Of a stretch of 64,000 nucleotides of DNA, positions 51,401 through 62,540 are shown piece by piece. Made by a program: the position numbers and the translations under genes. How positions within the stretch are numbered: position 1 is the stretch's first letter; each line of letters opens with the position of its first letter. Under the pieces are notes generated by a model. The model made no database searches. It was not told the DNA's origin and saw only the letters and a program-made list of their open reading frames with translations. This DNA comes from Drosophila persimilis (lineage: Eukaryota; Arthropoda; Insecta; Diptera; Drosophilidae): positions 12,834,001 to 12,898,000 of the forward strand of contig NW_020825298.1 of NCBI RefSeq assembly GCF_003286085.1. Reading direction: 5' to 3'.

Positions 51401-54400
51401 ATAATGAAGAACCGTGCGGTGCGGGGCTTTTCGAATCTGTGCCTCATTTGATCGGGTGTGCTTTTGGCCCTGCTGAAACAACTCATAACCACGTATTGGC
51501 TGCCAAGTAGAATGGAGCAATTACGTCCGGCCTGGTGCCCGTTGCATTGGGCGACAGAAAACTTCGTTAAACGTTCGCAGATACACAAAAAGCGAGTCGC
51601 AAATCGATAAGTTTATGGGCGTGAACACTACTGGAGGCCTCTCTCCTTCTCCTTGAGTGACTTGATTTGACTTTTGGCCTCGGAAAGTGACTGAAAGTGG
51701 CTGATGTCACATCAATTTGGGTAATTAGTTGTCACGGGCTGTAAATCCTTTGGGATGTTCATTTCAGAGTGATTGCAAACTGTGGAGTTAATAAAGTATA
51801 AATAATATGAGTATGTACACCTAGTCAATCATATATGTATATCTGTTGAAAAACAAACGAGAGTGATAAAAAAAAATTAGCTGTGAGCCACGTAACGATT
51901 TCAGTGTTGTGGCAAGCGAGTCGTAAAACAACATATGAATAGCTCAAAGCGATGCTCAATGTTTTGGTAGACAGACAGCTGAGGGGAAGGGGTGCCTGTG
52001 CGTTTTTTGCGGCTGGGAGGGCGCCGTAGAGCCTGGGGGCCAGCTCCTCTCACACATATGGATATTCGTATATAAAATACGATTCCATTGCAGTGTTTTA
52101 TGAGTTCATAAAATTGGTGTGTAGGTGTTTATTATCGTTGTATTATTTTGGTTTGTCCCGGCCGCCAATAGCATGGGAAATTGAAATTGTGAAGTTACTT
52201 TTCTGCTGAATATTTTATCACCGTCCTCTGCAATACTCGTAAATATGAATATCTTAAGGCCCGGTCCGGCACGGCCCGCTCAATATCTTAAAGCTGCAGG
52301 CCGCATTCCCGTAACCGTAACCGTAACTTGATTAGAAATAAGGGAGTGCGTCCGCTAAATTCAAGGGCCCACATAAAAACTTTATTAAACGCAACTACGC
52401 ATAAAAACAAAACGATGACAAAGTACGCGACCTCGTAGTTGTCCCATCGCCGGGCTGGGCCTTTAGCCAACAAGGGACAACAACGATTCACTTCAAGATG
52501 TAGCAAATTTCATTAGAATCGTAACAAGAAAACGTGTCTCAACGGCTAAATTGCAAGGGACCGAAAGCAAATCAAAAAAGCGAAAAAGCGAACCAGTCGT
52601 CCACGATTTCAGTGAAAGACGAGAGGCCTGATTGGCTTACTGGGCAGCCACTGGGCGTAGCTGTGGGAGTAGCTCTGGAGTGTTCAACTTTTGAACAAAA
52701 ACCATGGACCGAACCATGGACCGAACCATGGACCGAACCATGGACAAATTTAATGCATTAAACTCCATTCTGTGACATAAACTTTTTATTTTCGCTGTCT
52801 TTTAGTTCTGCAGCGATCTTCCCCATAGATTATCCCTTAAATGTCACAAAGAAAGGCCACACTGTTTGCACAACCCAAGCCCAAGCCCAAGCAGCCCAGG
52901 GTCTCAAAAAACCAAATGCCGTATCCATACCCGAATTATTTACCCCTTGGCTTTTTGCTTCCATGCCATTTCTTGCTGCCACTGTTTCTCGTTTAGTTAA
53001 GGTCGAAATGTATCTTTTTCGTTTTTTGCTGACGAGCTTTTTTCCTTTGTCTTTTTATGGGCTGCGTGCCAAAGCCGAGGTGGCAATAAGGAACGATGAG
53101 ATGTGTGACGGCGATGGCAGAGATGGGGAAGGCGGAAAAGGTGTTAGTGAATTTTATTCAAATTTTGTGCTAATCAAAAGATGCGTGACAGGAAAGTTAA
53201 ACGCAGGGAGGACTCGAAACAGTTCTCTGGAAACTGGTTTGGCAGAACGAATGATTTATCCTAGATTTCTGATCGTTTGTGCGATATGCGATTAGCCCTG
53301 GGCTACACAAGGGACGAAACATCCTCTTTTTGATAAAGTCCTTTATTGGCAGACAACAAAATCACAAGCAGAAGTGTCAACTCTTAGATACTGTACTGAA
53401 GCTATTGATCTTGGAACAATATCGACCGCGCCATATTTGCTAACGTTTTTAACGATTTTCCTACGTGCTTCCTAGAACATGAAAACAACCAATCCTATTT
53501 ATTTGCCGGTAATCACTCCGTTGTGCGTGTGCTCTGTGACTGGGATACATAAGTGGTTCGCCAGGTGTCCTTCGTTTCCGTATCCTCGATTTCGACTGCC
53601 TCTGGCGGCCTAAACGCATTTGGATGGACGCTTATGCCAAAATTTGTTAGCCTTCCATTTGCAAAAACGGCGCCAACCACGCACCACCGCCAGACGTCGT
53701 CGGCTTCATTTGTCCGCCGCTGTGTCAGCAGGAGTCTCCTCGCCAGCTTCGGCCGCTGCGGCCTGCTCAATGGCCTTGGCTGCACTGGGATCCGCGATGC
53801 TGCCAAAGTAGTTGCCGGTGGGCTCGATCTCCACCACTCGCTCCACATCGTCCAGCTTCGGCGGGGCTGGCACCGTAATCATGAGTATGCCGTCGGCGGA
53901 GAACGTCGCCCGTGCCTGGGTACCATCGTAGTGCCTGGGGAGCTTGTAGGTGCGGGAGAACTCGCGGGTAATGCAGAGCTGACCCTTGTCCGCGCGATCG
54001 TCCGACTGCTTGCCCTCGACACAAACTGTGTCACTGTTCCTCGCCTTGACGGTCAGCTCGGAGATCTGGAAGTGATGAACGTCCAGGACCACCTTGAAGG
54101 TGCCGCGGCCCAGAGAGTCCGGCTCTGTGCCCGTCTCTATGACCACGCGTCCTACCAGACACGACCCATGGCACCAGGCGCTGTCGTCCACTCGCAAGTG
54201 GAAGTCTCTGGCGCACACGTCTAGCTCGTGCGACAAGTAGTACCGCCGTTGGCGACACTTGGGCTCTCCCGAGGTCCAGTGCCGGCGGGGGGGCCAGTGA
54301 TAGTGAGCGCCTCCATGCTCATGCTCGTGCTCCCAGTCCCAGTCCCAGTGTATGGGCATGGCTCAGGTGTGGGCCCGAAGGTCCTTAGGTGTGCTTTGGT

Positions 54401-54779
54401 ACAGCGGAACAAGCGTGTTGATTTTTGGCTTCGGAGACCAAAAAAACCGTTGCCCTCTGCCCTGTTCGACTATTATTTCCTAACTGACTTTCTGAGCAAA
54501 GTATGCAACCTACTCCGACCACGGCGTGCACAACTGTACCCAGCGGGCACATGCAGCGACTGCCACTGGGCTATTTTTGATATCCCTTCAATGCGGCGCA
54601 TAAACATCGCTTTCCATTCCTCAAGCCCAGCACGCATAGATTGGCCAAAAGTGGGGCGCTTCTGCCATGTCTAACCTCAAACTGTTTGATCAATACTCGT
54701 TCCAGCAACCATCCAATCAAGCGCTCAACTTTTTTTATTGCACAAATGGTGCCAGCGAGTCGGAATCGGAAACAGCGAC

Positions 54780-54818
<39 letters not shown>

Positions 54819-57800
54819 GTAAGCAGTTATGAGATAATGCCAAATTTTGGAGCAGTGGAGCGGCACGGGTTTGTGCAACTAATTGTGGCGCTGTCATTGT
54901 CACCCCACAACAGAAAAGCCAAGGCAAAGAAACTGTGCAGAACGAAACTAATGAAAATCGTGACCCTCCCATTCCAGATACTCGTATGGGTGTACGAGTG
55001 GCTAAAAGTACGACTACATGCACTCATATGAACGTCCTTTGACTACACAGGGTCCACTCTGATGAAGAATATACTTAAGTAAACATTTATCCACGATTAG
55101 GGACACTTCTTTGTATGGTTAGATTGAGCGTTACCTGTTTGTCCCCCTTGATGGCAATTTTTGTAGGCAGAAAGTGCACACTTTAAGCCGTTGCACCCTG
55201 TACGGTTTTAGCTGTTACAAAGGCGTTGTATTCCATTGTCCCGGACAACGCCGGCGTTGCGTTGCGTTGTCAAGACAGTTGCCTCTTTTGTTGCTGTTAT
55301 TTTGTATTACTGTTGCCCCGGGTTGAGCCAATTTGTAAAATATACGAAATATATTTTACTTATGTCTCTGGCTGGGTCTGGAGCTGGGGCTGGGGCTGGG
55401 CTGGGGCTGGGGCTGAGGGTCTGGCAATTTGGCTGCATGGCTGCTGAAATTGAATTTTTGCTTTGGCTTTTAAGCAAGTTTGACAAATTTTCAGAAGCCA
55501 GCCAAAAGTGACTGCAGCTTGACACAGCGCATCGCATCGTGGCTGTTTCGTTGGCTGCAGCCAAAGACTTAGTCGGGGGGCCCGGATTGCGAGGGTGAGC
55601 CGGAGAGCCGGAGAGCGGTCTAGGGCGGGTTAAATTGCATTGACAGGCAGTCAGAAAGAAACTTCAACCCTTTCCACGTCATGGCGCTAAGAAGAACGAG
55701 GGTTACGCAAAAACTTAAAGCAAACTTTGTGGGAAAGTAAAGGTCTCTTTAAAAGGTCAATTGGCTTGTCTGCTTACAAGTTGTTGACTTCTATGGAAAC
55801 AATCTTAGAAATAACATATCGGTGCAAAAGACGTCAAGACTTTGTATCGTATATTTTCGCGTGCTCTCGCTTATGGAATTAGCGATAGTTTGCCAGGCGG
55901 ATCATGGATGCTGGAAGTAATATTAAATGTCGAGGCAATCGATTCCGGCTCAGTTTATTCCCGACAGCAACGCGGCAAGCAAGTTTCCAGTAAGAAAAAG
56001 TTTTCAAAAAAAGCTGTGATTATAAAGTAACGAAACAAAGAAATCAAGTGCTCCTCCTCCACAAGTGAAAACCAAAACCAATCAAGTTAGCTGTGATTCA
56101 GGTGGCAAACCCAACCAATCAGGCCCCCGAAGACGGTTAGTGGGTGGCGTGTGGCAGGCAGCTTATTGAATGAGGAATAGTTGGTGGCCCAAAACTAATA
56201 ATAGCATTAGTACCGCTGTAACACTTAATCAGCAGCACAGTTGGGCCTCGGAATGCCGCTCACTCCAATCTCGACAGGATTAGTGTGGCAATTAATGACC
56301 GAGCCCTGCTGGATGCTATAGATTATTTTACACATGTGTCTTGGCTGCCAGCGAATGGGAGCGCCAAGGCATGTTAATCAAAGCCCGACCCGACCTGGGT
56401 AGAGTCCTGATAGTTGTGGCTGCTGGCGCCTTGGGAGCTTAGGGAGCGTTAGCGACGTGATTGGAAAATAATTGCATTCATTAAGTAGGTTATGGTTGGG
56501 TCTTGGTCTTGCTCTTGGTCCTGCTCTTGGTCTGTGGCCGTTAAACATCTCTTAACTGGGTCAAAATCGGGCGATTGGCAATTCAATAGGTTAACAGTTG
56601 AACGCCTCAATTTCGAGCTTTAAGTTTCTCCAATTTGGAAACCCGTACAGTAACGTACCTCCTTTTATGGAAAATAGCTTTCGCAGGGGTCGAAAATTGT
56701 ATGTTTTAGGGAATATTGTTCCTGGATAATAAATAACACTGCCCACGTGAAATCAAGCATTCAAAATTCACTTACTTCCGGTTATTTTAGTACGCAAAAG
56801 TTAGGTCATCGGACGGATCTAATGTGTAGTCGTTTGTGTGATGCAAAGTTAGTAAATGTCCAAATGAATGACTTCACTTCACTTCACTTTAGTTAAAATA
56901 TTTACTAATACTGGCCCCATCGTTGGGGAAACATGTGTTTGCGGCTTGTATGGCAGTCATTTTTTACACATCAATGCGCCCAAGTCTGGGAGAGCAGCTT
57001 GGCCCTGCCACGTGTGGAACTCTTGTTGCACACACACACAGAGGAATGTGTATGTGTATGGGGGTATGCGTATGCATAAAAGTAATCATAAGTTCAGGCT
57101 ACGACTGAGTCGAGGAATGTGATATTGGAGAGGCAGACTGCTCCCAAGAAAGGGTCAGATTGTTCTACCAGAAGCATTCGTTTTGGAGTACTTCCAAAAT
57201 AGATTAGGATATCGATTGGCAGGGTTTATTTTATTTATTTGAAAGAATACGGTTGAGCACACAATGATTTGTTTTCTAATAAACAAAAATAGTTACCTCC
57301 AGGTGAAGATTTTTGTTGGCTGAGCTCCAAATACAATGCACGAGTGTTTGGTTGTGTTTTCCAAGTATTAAAATGTTGTTGAATAAGGAACTATGAATTA
57401 ACTTGGTTAAAGCCATTTCCCGCTCCATTCTAATGACGTCCCATTAGGCAGTTGTGTTTTGTGGTGGGGCTGCGGCTGCATGTCACATTGTCGGGGAGAC
57501 ATGTTTCGTAGTGGAGCCTGAAGGAGTGGCTAAAGCCAGACTCCTGACAACCCCTGCCAAGTGGTCCAAATAACAGCCCCTCGTTAGTCACGGCCATATG
57601 CTTTTTATGTAATTCACCCCCCCCGCACACAGATACGCAGCCCATATGAGGAGGCGCTCTCCCAAGCAAACTGAAACTGTTGGCCCCCACCAGAGTATCG
57701 CACCATGCCACTCGTGAATGTTGGCTACACATGTGCTCCAACTGCCTCACACTGTTGGATTTATGATCAATCATTCGGCTGGGCTTACTGCGGTTAGGTT

Positions 57801-59461
57801 TCGTTTCGTCCTGGTCTACGCTTTGGCTGGCCTCCGTCTACTTCTGACAAATCTTTATCTTCGGCTTCGCTTATTTATCCTTTTTGGCCGTTTCATTTTT
57901 ATTTTTCGAGGCATTTTTATGTCATGTTTATTGATGTGTAAAAGTCATAAAGTCAAATTGAACACTTGTGCATCTCTAGCGAACCCTGCCCTCCCGAGTG
58001 TGACATTGAATGGCTACCAGCTTTTCCTTATTTTCATTTTACTCGTACGAGTATAGTATTTTATTAAAATTCGAAATCAACAGAAACGGATTTAAGGCGT
58101 TCAACTGGTCAATGTTTATGGTATTTTGAGCCGGGGCACTGACCCCCTGGGGATGTACATATGTGATAAGCAGCTGGGACCATCTATCTACTTACCTCGT
58201 TGCCTTGCTGGCATTCACCGCGGCTCCGTCTTTGAACCACTGGAATTGCATGCGGGATGAGCCCTGGGCGGTGCAGGATATGATGAACTCGCTGTCCTCG
58301 CGCACGCTTCCTTGCGGTTGATTGACGCTCAGATCCTGCAATGAAGGGACAACGCATGGACAGCAGTCGGACAATGTTACACTAATTAGACATCGGACAG
58401 TCGGGATATGGCGGTTGAGGTGTGGTTTTCGAGTTGGGGTTTGGGGTTGGGGGTTTGGGGCTGGTATCGGTCCCTCAGTTCCTGTCAGAGCTACCAGGCT
58501 GGCTCGCTGTTCTTGCTGGTCACAGCCTGAGGTTTGTCGGCTTGTTCGTCAGGTTAATGCAACTTAATTGCAGGACTCCTGATGAGGCCAATTGTTCGCT
58601 CATGCAAGCCGCAATTAATAAATAATTATTTTCGTTGTTCGGGCCGAGTGTCAAGTGCCACACTGTTGACATATTTATGTACGGATATACGCATATTTAT
58701 TAACACGGCACTTTGCTACACGGGCTATTACTGTTGTTGTTTCCATTGGCGACTCGTTTGTTCCAACACGTGCCTCAATAGTTCATAAATTATTGTTTAA
58801 TACATATCGGAAATGGAAAGAGTGCCATCTATGTAATGCGCGTACAAGTATATTTATTACGCTTTTAATAGCCAGCCTTCCTGTCTCCGATACGTATTAA
58901 TAAAAGCACCATTCGGAAAAAATCAATGATGGAATGATGGCATGATGGAATGCCTCCAATTGATTGATGTTCTCCGAGTGCAAAGTGAAAAAGTGCCAGC
59001 GACAAATTAAATATGTATATTTATTCCACAGAGTCGGAACATTTCAATAGATAAAGTGTAATGAAGGCTTTAAAAAGGACTGTCTGTGCTGCATTTAAGC
59101 GAATATTCTTGATCTCATTGTTATTTTTGCTTTCAAACTAAATTCTGGCAGGCCAAATTGGCCCAATTGTGCAATAAAGAACTGGATTAATGAGTTTTTG
59201 CTGGATTTTTTCCCTATTTTTCTCGTTACTCACCAGCAAATTCAACGGCGGATTCTCGTCGAAATGATGAAAATTGGCAACCAATGTAAAGTTTCCGATT
59301 CTTCCACGCTCCACCATTCGGGTAATTGCCTCCCGAATGCGCTGCGAGTCACCTTTGACCCCAAAGAAGTGAAAAGTCATATCCAAGCGATCGGTGGAGT
59401 TCGAAATCAGTTCAAGATCGCTGATTTTGGTAATATTGAAGTTTCGCAAGACACGACCAAG
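29263..59461 (-). CDS. Adhesion G-protein-coupled receptor (SEA-like, Ig x2, HRM, GAIN/GPS, 7TM), 5' end not resolved
   Basis: Fifteen minus-strand coding exons join with every phase consistent: 59461-59234, 58335-58196, 49141-49036, 45193-44495, 43800-43684, 39833-39457, 38926-38777, 37934-37752, 37690-37552, 36980-36771, 33672-32654, 32412-32298, 30690-30507, 30442-29942 and 29816-29263 (stop). They give 1,573 codons. Counting from the first visible residue: C-terminal half of a SEA-like module (1-76); Ig 1 (about 80-170, IISCTAQ and DEGVYSCK); Ig 2 (about 180-277, RVRCLSP and AEYACLVSN); hormone-receptor motif (about 282-337, YGVHWPTSAPG and CPRGFEGHLRRVC); GAIN with GPS (to about 713, WRSDLC and RCICPLSGTYVVML); seven membrane segments from about 722 to 1,175; then about 400 residues of Ser/Thr/Pro-rich cytoplasmic tail ending DDTLKN. 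It is a plasma-membrane adhesion receptor. I do not assign a name. Ig plus HRM recalls ADGRA; SEA plus Ig recalls ADGRF5. Confidence 0.85.
32654..33672 (-). other. Large receptor exon: TM3, TM4, giant ECL2, TM5
   Basis: This 1,019-base exon encodes TM3 (IISSSLASLLLLGVSTLIAI) and an intracellular loop of about 70 residues with a QDIRRRERES basic patch. TM4 follows (ISWLLPLLFAVAAPLICSII), then about 165 residues of Ser/Thr/Gly-rich sequence in the position of extracellular loop 2. TM5 (LSFILFVCIDFLFIFLFFAL) and LWLWHKNRN come last. The next exon (32412-32298) supplies TM6 and most of TM7, beginning AGGLLLVKLCTDGFF. Confidence 0.75.
33673..36770 (-). other. Receptor intron between TM2 and TM3 exons (3.1 kb)
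   Basis: Bounded by GTGAGT at 36770 and CTCTTTGCAG at 33673. No nested gene is supported. It contains a GC-rich CCCGC/GGGCGTG stretch at 34540-34790 and a TGTATC repeat at 35424-35444. A GAGCTC-rich direct and inverted repeat cluster lies at 35920-35955. Confidence 0.5.
41026..41043. repeat. Poly(C) run of 18 bases
   Basis: Eighteen consecutive C on the plus strand, preceded by C-rich CGCCCCC, CCCC and CTCCC tracts from 40996. Confidence 0.95.
42986..43008. repeat. GGGGTA tandem repeat
   Basis: Four G-runs separated by TA form a potential G-quadruplex. Confidence 0.85.
46686..46708. repeat. AAGTCC microsatellite
   Basis: Four units in a receptor intron. Confidence 0.85.
47507..47560. repeat. 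CCAG-type microsatellite
   Basis: Imperfect CAGC/CCAGCCAC repeats over about 54 bases. Confidence 0.85.
50215..50257. repeat. Inverted repeat (hairpin) in a receptor intron
   Basis: GGTACCC at 50215-50221 pairs with GGGTACC at 50251-50257, and AACCGCAC at 50225-50232 pairs with GTGCGGTT at 50242-50249. Fifteen perfect base pairs are interrupted only by an AAA/A internal loop and closed by a nine-base loop. Flanking bases do not extend the stem. Confidence 0.75.
51191..51269. repeat. 11-base minisatellite (CCATCGCCCCG)
   Basis: About six to seven units with point variants, in the large receptor intron. Confidence 0.9.
52701..52745. repeat. 12-base minisatellite (ACCATGGACCGA)
   Basis: Three perfect units and a partial fourth. 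Confidence 0.92.
53498..53503 (-). terminator. Poly(A) signal of the nested sHSP gene
   Basis: TTTATT on the plus strand is AATAAA on the minus strand, about 200 bases after the sHSP stop codon. Confidence 0.5.
53706..54359 (-). CDS. CG13133: CG13133-like small heat-shock protein (alpha-crystallin domain), nested in receptor intron
   Basis: A single intronless frame of 217 aa runs from ATG (54359) to TGA. The N-terminus is extreme in composition: MPIHWDWDWEHEHEHGG, followed by AHYHWPPRRHW. An alpha-crystallin domain spans about residues 65-165. It has a dimerising and core region (KVVLDVHHFQISELTVKARN), a charged loop, and the hallmark ATFSADGILMITVP near the end, equivalent to the A-x-x-x-G-x-L signature. 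VVEIEP just after it may act as an I/V-x-I tail motif. The C-terminus is Ala/Glu-rich. Such proteins are ATP-independent holdase chaperones. The divergent N-terminus and 31A location favour CG13133 rather than a heat-inducible Hsp22-27 gene. I saw no clear array of nGAAn heat-shock elements upstream. The poly(A) signal is at 53503-53498. Confidence 0.85.
   Translation of the reverse strand: MPIHWDWDWEHEHEHGGAHYHWPPRRHWTSGEPKCRQRRYYLSHELDVCARDFHLRVDDSAWCHGSCLVGRVVIETGTEPDSLGRGTFKVVLDVHHFQISELTVKARNSDTVCVEGKQSDDRADKGQLCITREFSRTYKLPRHYDGTQARATFSADGILMITVPAPPKLDDVERVVEIEPTGNYFGSIADPSAAKAIEQAAAAEAGEETPADTAADK
54783..54816. repeat. (CA)17 microsatellite
   Basis: A perfect dinucleotide run about 420 bases upstream of the nested sHSP start codon. 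Confidence 0.97.
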
Positions 59462-59574
59462 CTGTAAAATAAAGAACAAATATACAGAGATTACATATAC
59501 GGCTTACTCTTTATGGAGAGAAGAATCCTTTGATAAAACACAAGAGCTTCGAAATAAAACCCTTTAATGTCCAT

Positions 59575-59937
59575 CTACCTTTTTTTCTCCTCATTTTTCT
59601 TAGTCTTTTCCCACCTTAACCTTCGACTCGCTTTTCCACACGACACTTTTTCATAATTTGGAATTAATGGTAAAATATTCCAGCAAATAGCACCTTTGAG
59701 CATTAAGCACGCATCAGTGTACAACGTATCCGTGCTAGATATGGATAGCGAGGTCTGTGTGGGGGCTACAGTTGGGGCCCAAGTCACCTGCAGAATCTTA
59801 CACTGGAGAGCGCTTAAAGCAACCGTAGACCTTCGCCTTTTTTTTGGCTTTTTCGGCTGCTCTGCTCTTATCGGACCTGCTTTAAGTTGCGGGCTGGAGC
59901 CGAAGCTTTTCTCGCTGAAATTGGCCATAAAAGACAT
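59575..59937 (-). CDS. Possible intronless basic-protein gene (120 aa)
   Basis: An ATG with AAAA at -4 to -1 opens 120 codons to a TAG. The product is strongly basic, with a bipartite NLS-like cluster (QPKKPKKRRRS) near residue 30 and a Lys/Glu-rich end. A Ser/Thr-rich middle contains four cysteines. It would lie upstream of, or within, the 5' part of the receptor gene. It has no recognised family and no clear poly(A) signal. Nested basic testis proteins are common in flies, but a chance frame is not excluded. Confidence 0.22.
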   Translation of the reverse strand: MSFMANFSEKSFGSSPQLKAGPIRAEQPKKPKKRRRSTVALSALQCKILQVTWAPTVAPTQTSLSISSTDTLYTDACLMLKGAICWNILPLIPNYEKVSCGKASRRLRWEKTKKNEEKKR

Positions 59938-60877
59938 TTTTCTGGTATAAGTTTGCTTTGTGCCGGGCTTTGTTGCACCCGTGTGTGCCAGGCTGCAGGA
60001 ATTGACTCGTGGTCGTTTTACTTAAGGCTTATCCTTGTCTGAAATGATTATGCATTATGCTTAAGCCGTATCCTCCTGCTGGACCCCAACCCATGTCCCA
60101 ATACGGTGCTCAGACGGTTGGTTTCCCAACTTGTTCTTTGTTTTTTGGCATTGTGTAAAAATCTGCTTGAATATTCGAATTATTACAGTTTTGGTTTGAA
60201 TGGAAACAGCCAATTCCCAAGCACCAGAGGGTAGCAATAGTTTTTTCACACTTAAACATTGAGTATCTCGCAAACAATAGTTACCTACTCATTTAGGACG
60301 GGACTATAAGCCCTCGTATAGGGGGGGGCACTCATTTTCCAGGGTTTGAACTTTTCGTGAGTCGCAGACATAACCAATTAGCGCTCTTAATTAAGACGGA
60401 GAGTACATTGCTACAATAGTGTGGGGAAATGGAGAAATGGGAAAGTGGAAAGTGGAAAAATACTCTGAAAAAGGGGCAAACCGTGAAATCAAAGCTGACA
60501 ACGAAAGTCTTTCGGCTTTCCTGGGACTTACTTTGAAGTGGACACTATAGGTTGTTTTAGCGAAAACTTATTGGTAGTAATTATGTTCCCTTCTAGCGCC
60601 TTTTAGAAAGACCTCGAAACCTTGGAGTTTCAATTGGCTTTTTGATGGGGGGGTCGGGGGATGGGGATGGGGGATTTTTTGCCGCTGCACTTGGAATGCG
60701 AAGCTAATGCAATTCTCTCGCCCTAATTAGGGCCCGGTCTGGTACTCATACAAATTAGTGGTGGGCTCCATTGTTGGGGGCACAAAAATAGTGGGATCAA
60801 CAATGCAAAGCATCAAGTAAAATCCGGCCAGAAGTGGAAAGTAAAGCTCGAAACAGGCCTGGGTCTTCACAAGTGCC

Positions 60878-60905
60878 TCGTCGTCGTCGTAGTCGTCGTC
60901 GTCGC
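60878..60905. repeat. CGT/GTC trinucleotide repeat
   Basis: Nine near-perfect TCG units with one TAG interruption. Confidence 0.9.
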
Positions 60906-62540
60906 AGGGAAAACTTCACCCGAGTTGTGTAAATATATAGTTACGGAATTAATCAGAAAAGTGCGCACAAAAACGAAGGAAGCGAGTAAGAAAATAAATA
61001 TTTTCGGTTAATATAAAAGAATTTCCTGTAGCCTTCGTTCGCGTGCACACTTCCGCCCTATTTTCCCTCTACCATTTTTCCATTTTTCCATTTTTGTGCT
61101 TCTTTCTTTTTTTAATAAATATGCCGCAAAATGAAAGATGGCAAGTGGTAAGAAAAAAAGTGCAACAGTGAACGTGCTGCAAAGTGGCTTCGGTTGTTTG
61201 GCTTGCAAGTTCTTAAGAGGCTTGTGGGGAACGGGTGAATGAGTCGCGTCTGTGGGCTCTGTGCAGCACAGAATAAGGACGGGCACGAGTAGGCCGTTTG
61301 TTTGCGACTGCTCTGAAAAGTTTTTAAGTAAAAGTGTGGCAAAAAAAACAGTTTGTAGAGAAAGCTACTTCCGACATCATCAGAGACTACGCATTAAAAT
61401 TGTCCACTGGGGCCTGAACTCACAATTCGGTGGAGGTGCATTGCACTCCATCTGCCGCATTCGAAATAAAATGATGCTTTGGTCAAGCAACTTTGATATC
61501 CTGCGCCGGTCTCCGGTCTGAACCAAGGCAGGCACCACACGGGCCTCGTATCGAAGTAATTTCATTGCAGAGTAAAAATCCCAGCTCCATTAAATCTGAG
61601 GCTTATTCGCTTACACTCATGTGCATACGTTCTGGCAGGAAGATCCAGTCTTGAAGCAGGGCAGGGCGCAGCATCAGCACTCAGGCGTCAGTGATATCCT
61701 GCGCTCGTTTGCCCTGTTCCTCTATTTAATCGTATTCGCTTCGGTTTTATCTCAACTCTGTGCTAATGGCATTTTAATTTCAAGTAGACGAGAGTACTGG
61801 CTGGGCCAATGTGTATCTTTAAAGGTTTTTTTTTTTGTTATTTTTCCCCTGCCGTACATTCGAATATCGACTATTCGCCAAATACTTGAAGAGGCAGGTA
61901 CATATACATATACATATACTCGTATATGATTGATAAAGGGAAATTACCATTGGGATGGCCAGCGTAGCTGCCTGCTATTTTAATTAAGAAATTTTAATTC
62001 ATCTGCTTCCGAGCCGTAAGCATGCTTCTGTTCTCCGTTCTCCGGCAAGTACGGATCCCTTTAGAAAAATGCAAGCAGGGCTCACTCGCGGCAACTACTA
62101 ATAATGACCTTCAGCTCGCATTTACGACTACTTACCTCTCCGGAGAGTGGCTTTAACATTAAAAAGTTCAGTCTTGAAAGCGAAAATTTACCTAGACATG
62201 CCGGAGAGATGCTTGTGCCGTGACGTGACTGAATATAGTACGGCCCGGAGTAGTCTGGGATAAGGGGCTGCATTTATAGCTGGGAAAGTGTTTCTACTCG
62301 TACTGCTTATGCAAAGCACAGTTATCTGTTTTGAATGCATTCAGGGGTGGCTAAGACGGAGTAGACTTCGTTGGGCCCTGGCCAAGCAGCCCAGAAAAAT
62401 TTAAATGAATGTCTCAGTCTCTGGGGGGGAGGGGTGGCAGTCACGGAGACTGCCTCGGAACTCAATTTGCTAACTAAACGGGCCACTTTGGTTTATCCAT
62501 TCACAGGCTCACCCGTTGACAGGCGTTGACAGGCGACAGG

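Larger units (their letters stand above)
49142..58195 (-). other. 9 kb receptor intron carrying a nested gene
   Basis: The intron splits the first Ig domain and contains the small heat-shock protein gene at 53706-54359. Outside it I see only repeats (51191-51269, 52701-52745, 54783-54816) and the hairpin at 50215-50257. Confidence 0.6.

Noticed and set aside
53553..54224. 223-codon plus-strand open frame
   Set aside because: It is antisense to the alpha-crystallin gene; the minus-strand reading has a recognisable domain.
54571..55023. 150-codon minus-strand open frame
   Set aside because: It runs through the (CA)17 microsatellite, giving a CVCVCV stretch; repeat artefact.
60055..60156. Short plus-strand frame rich in Pro/Gln/Gly (YPPAGPQPMSQYG)
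   Set aside because: Only 33 codons with no splice or promoter context; composition alone is not enough.
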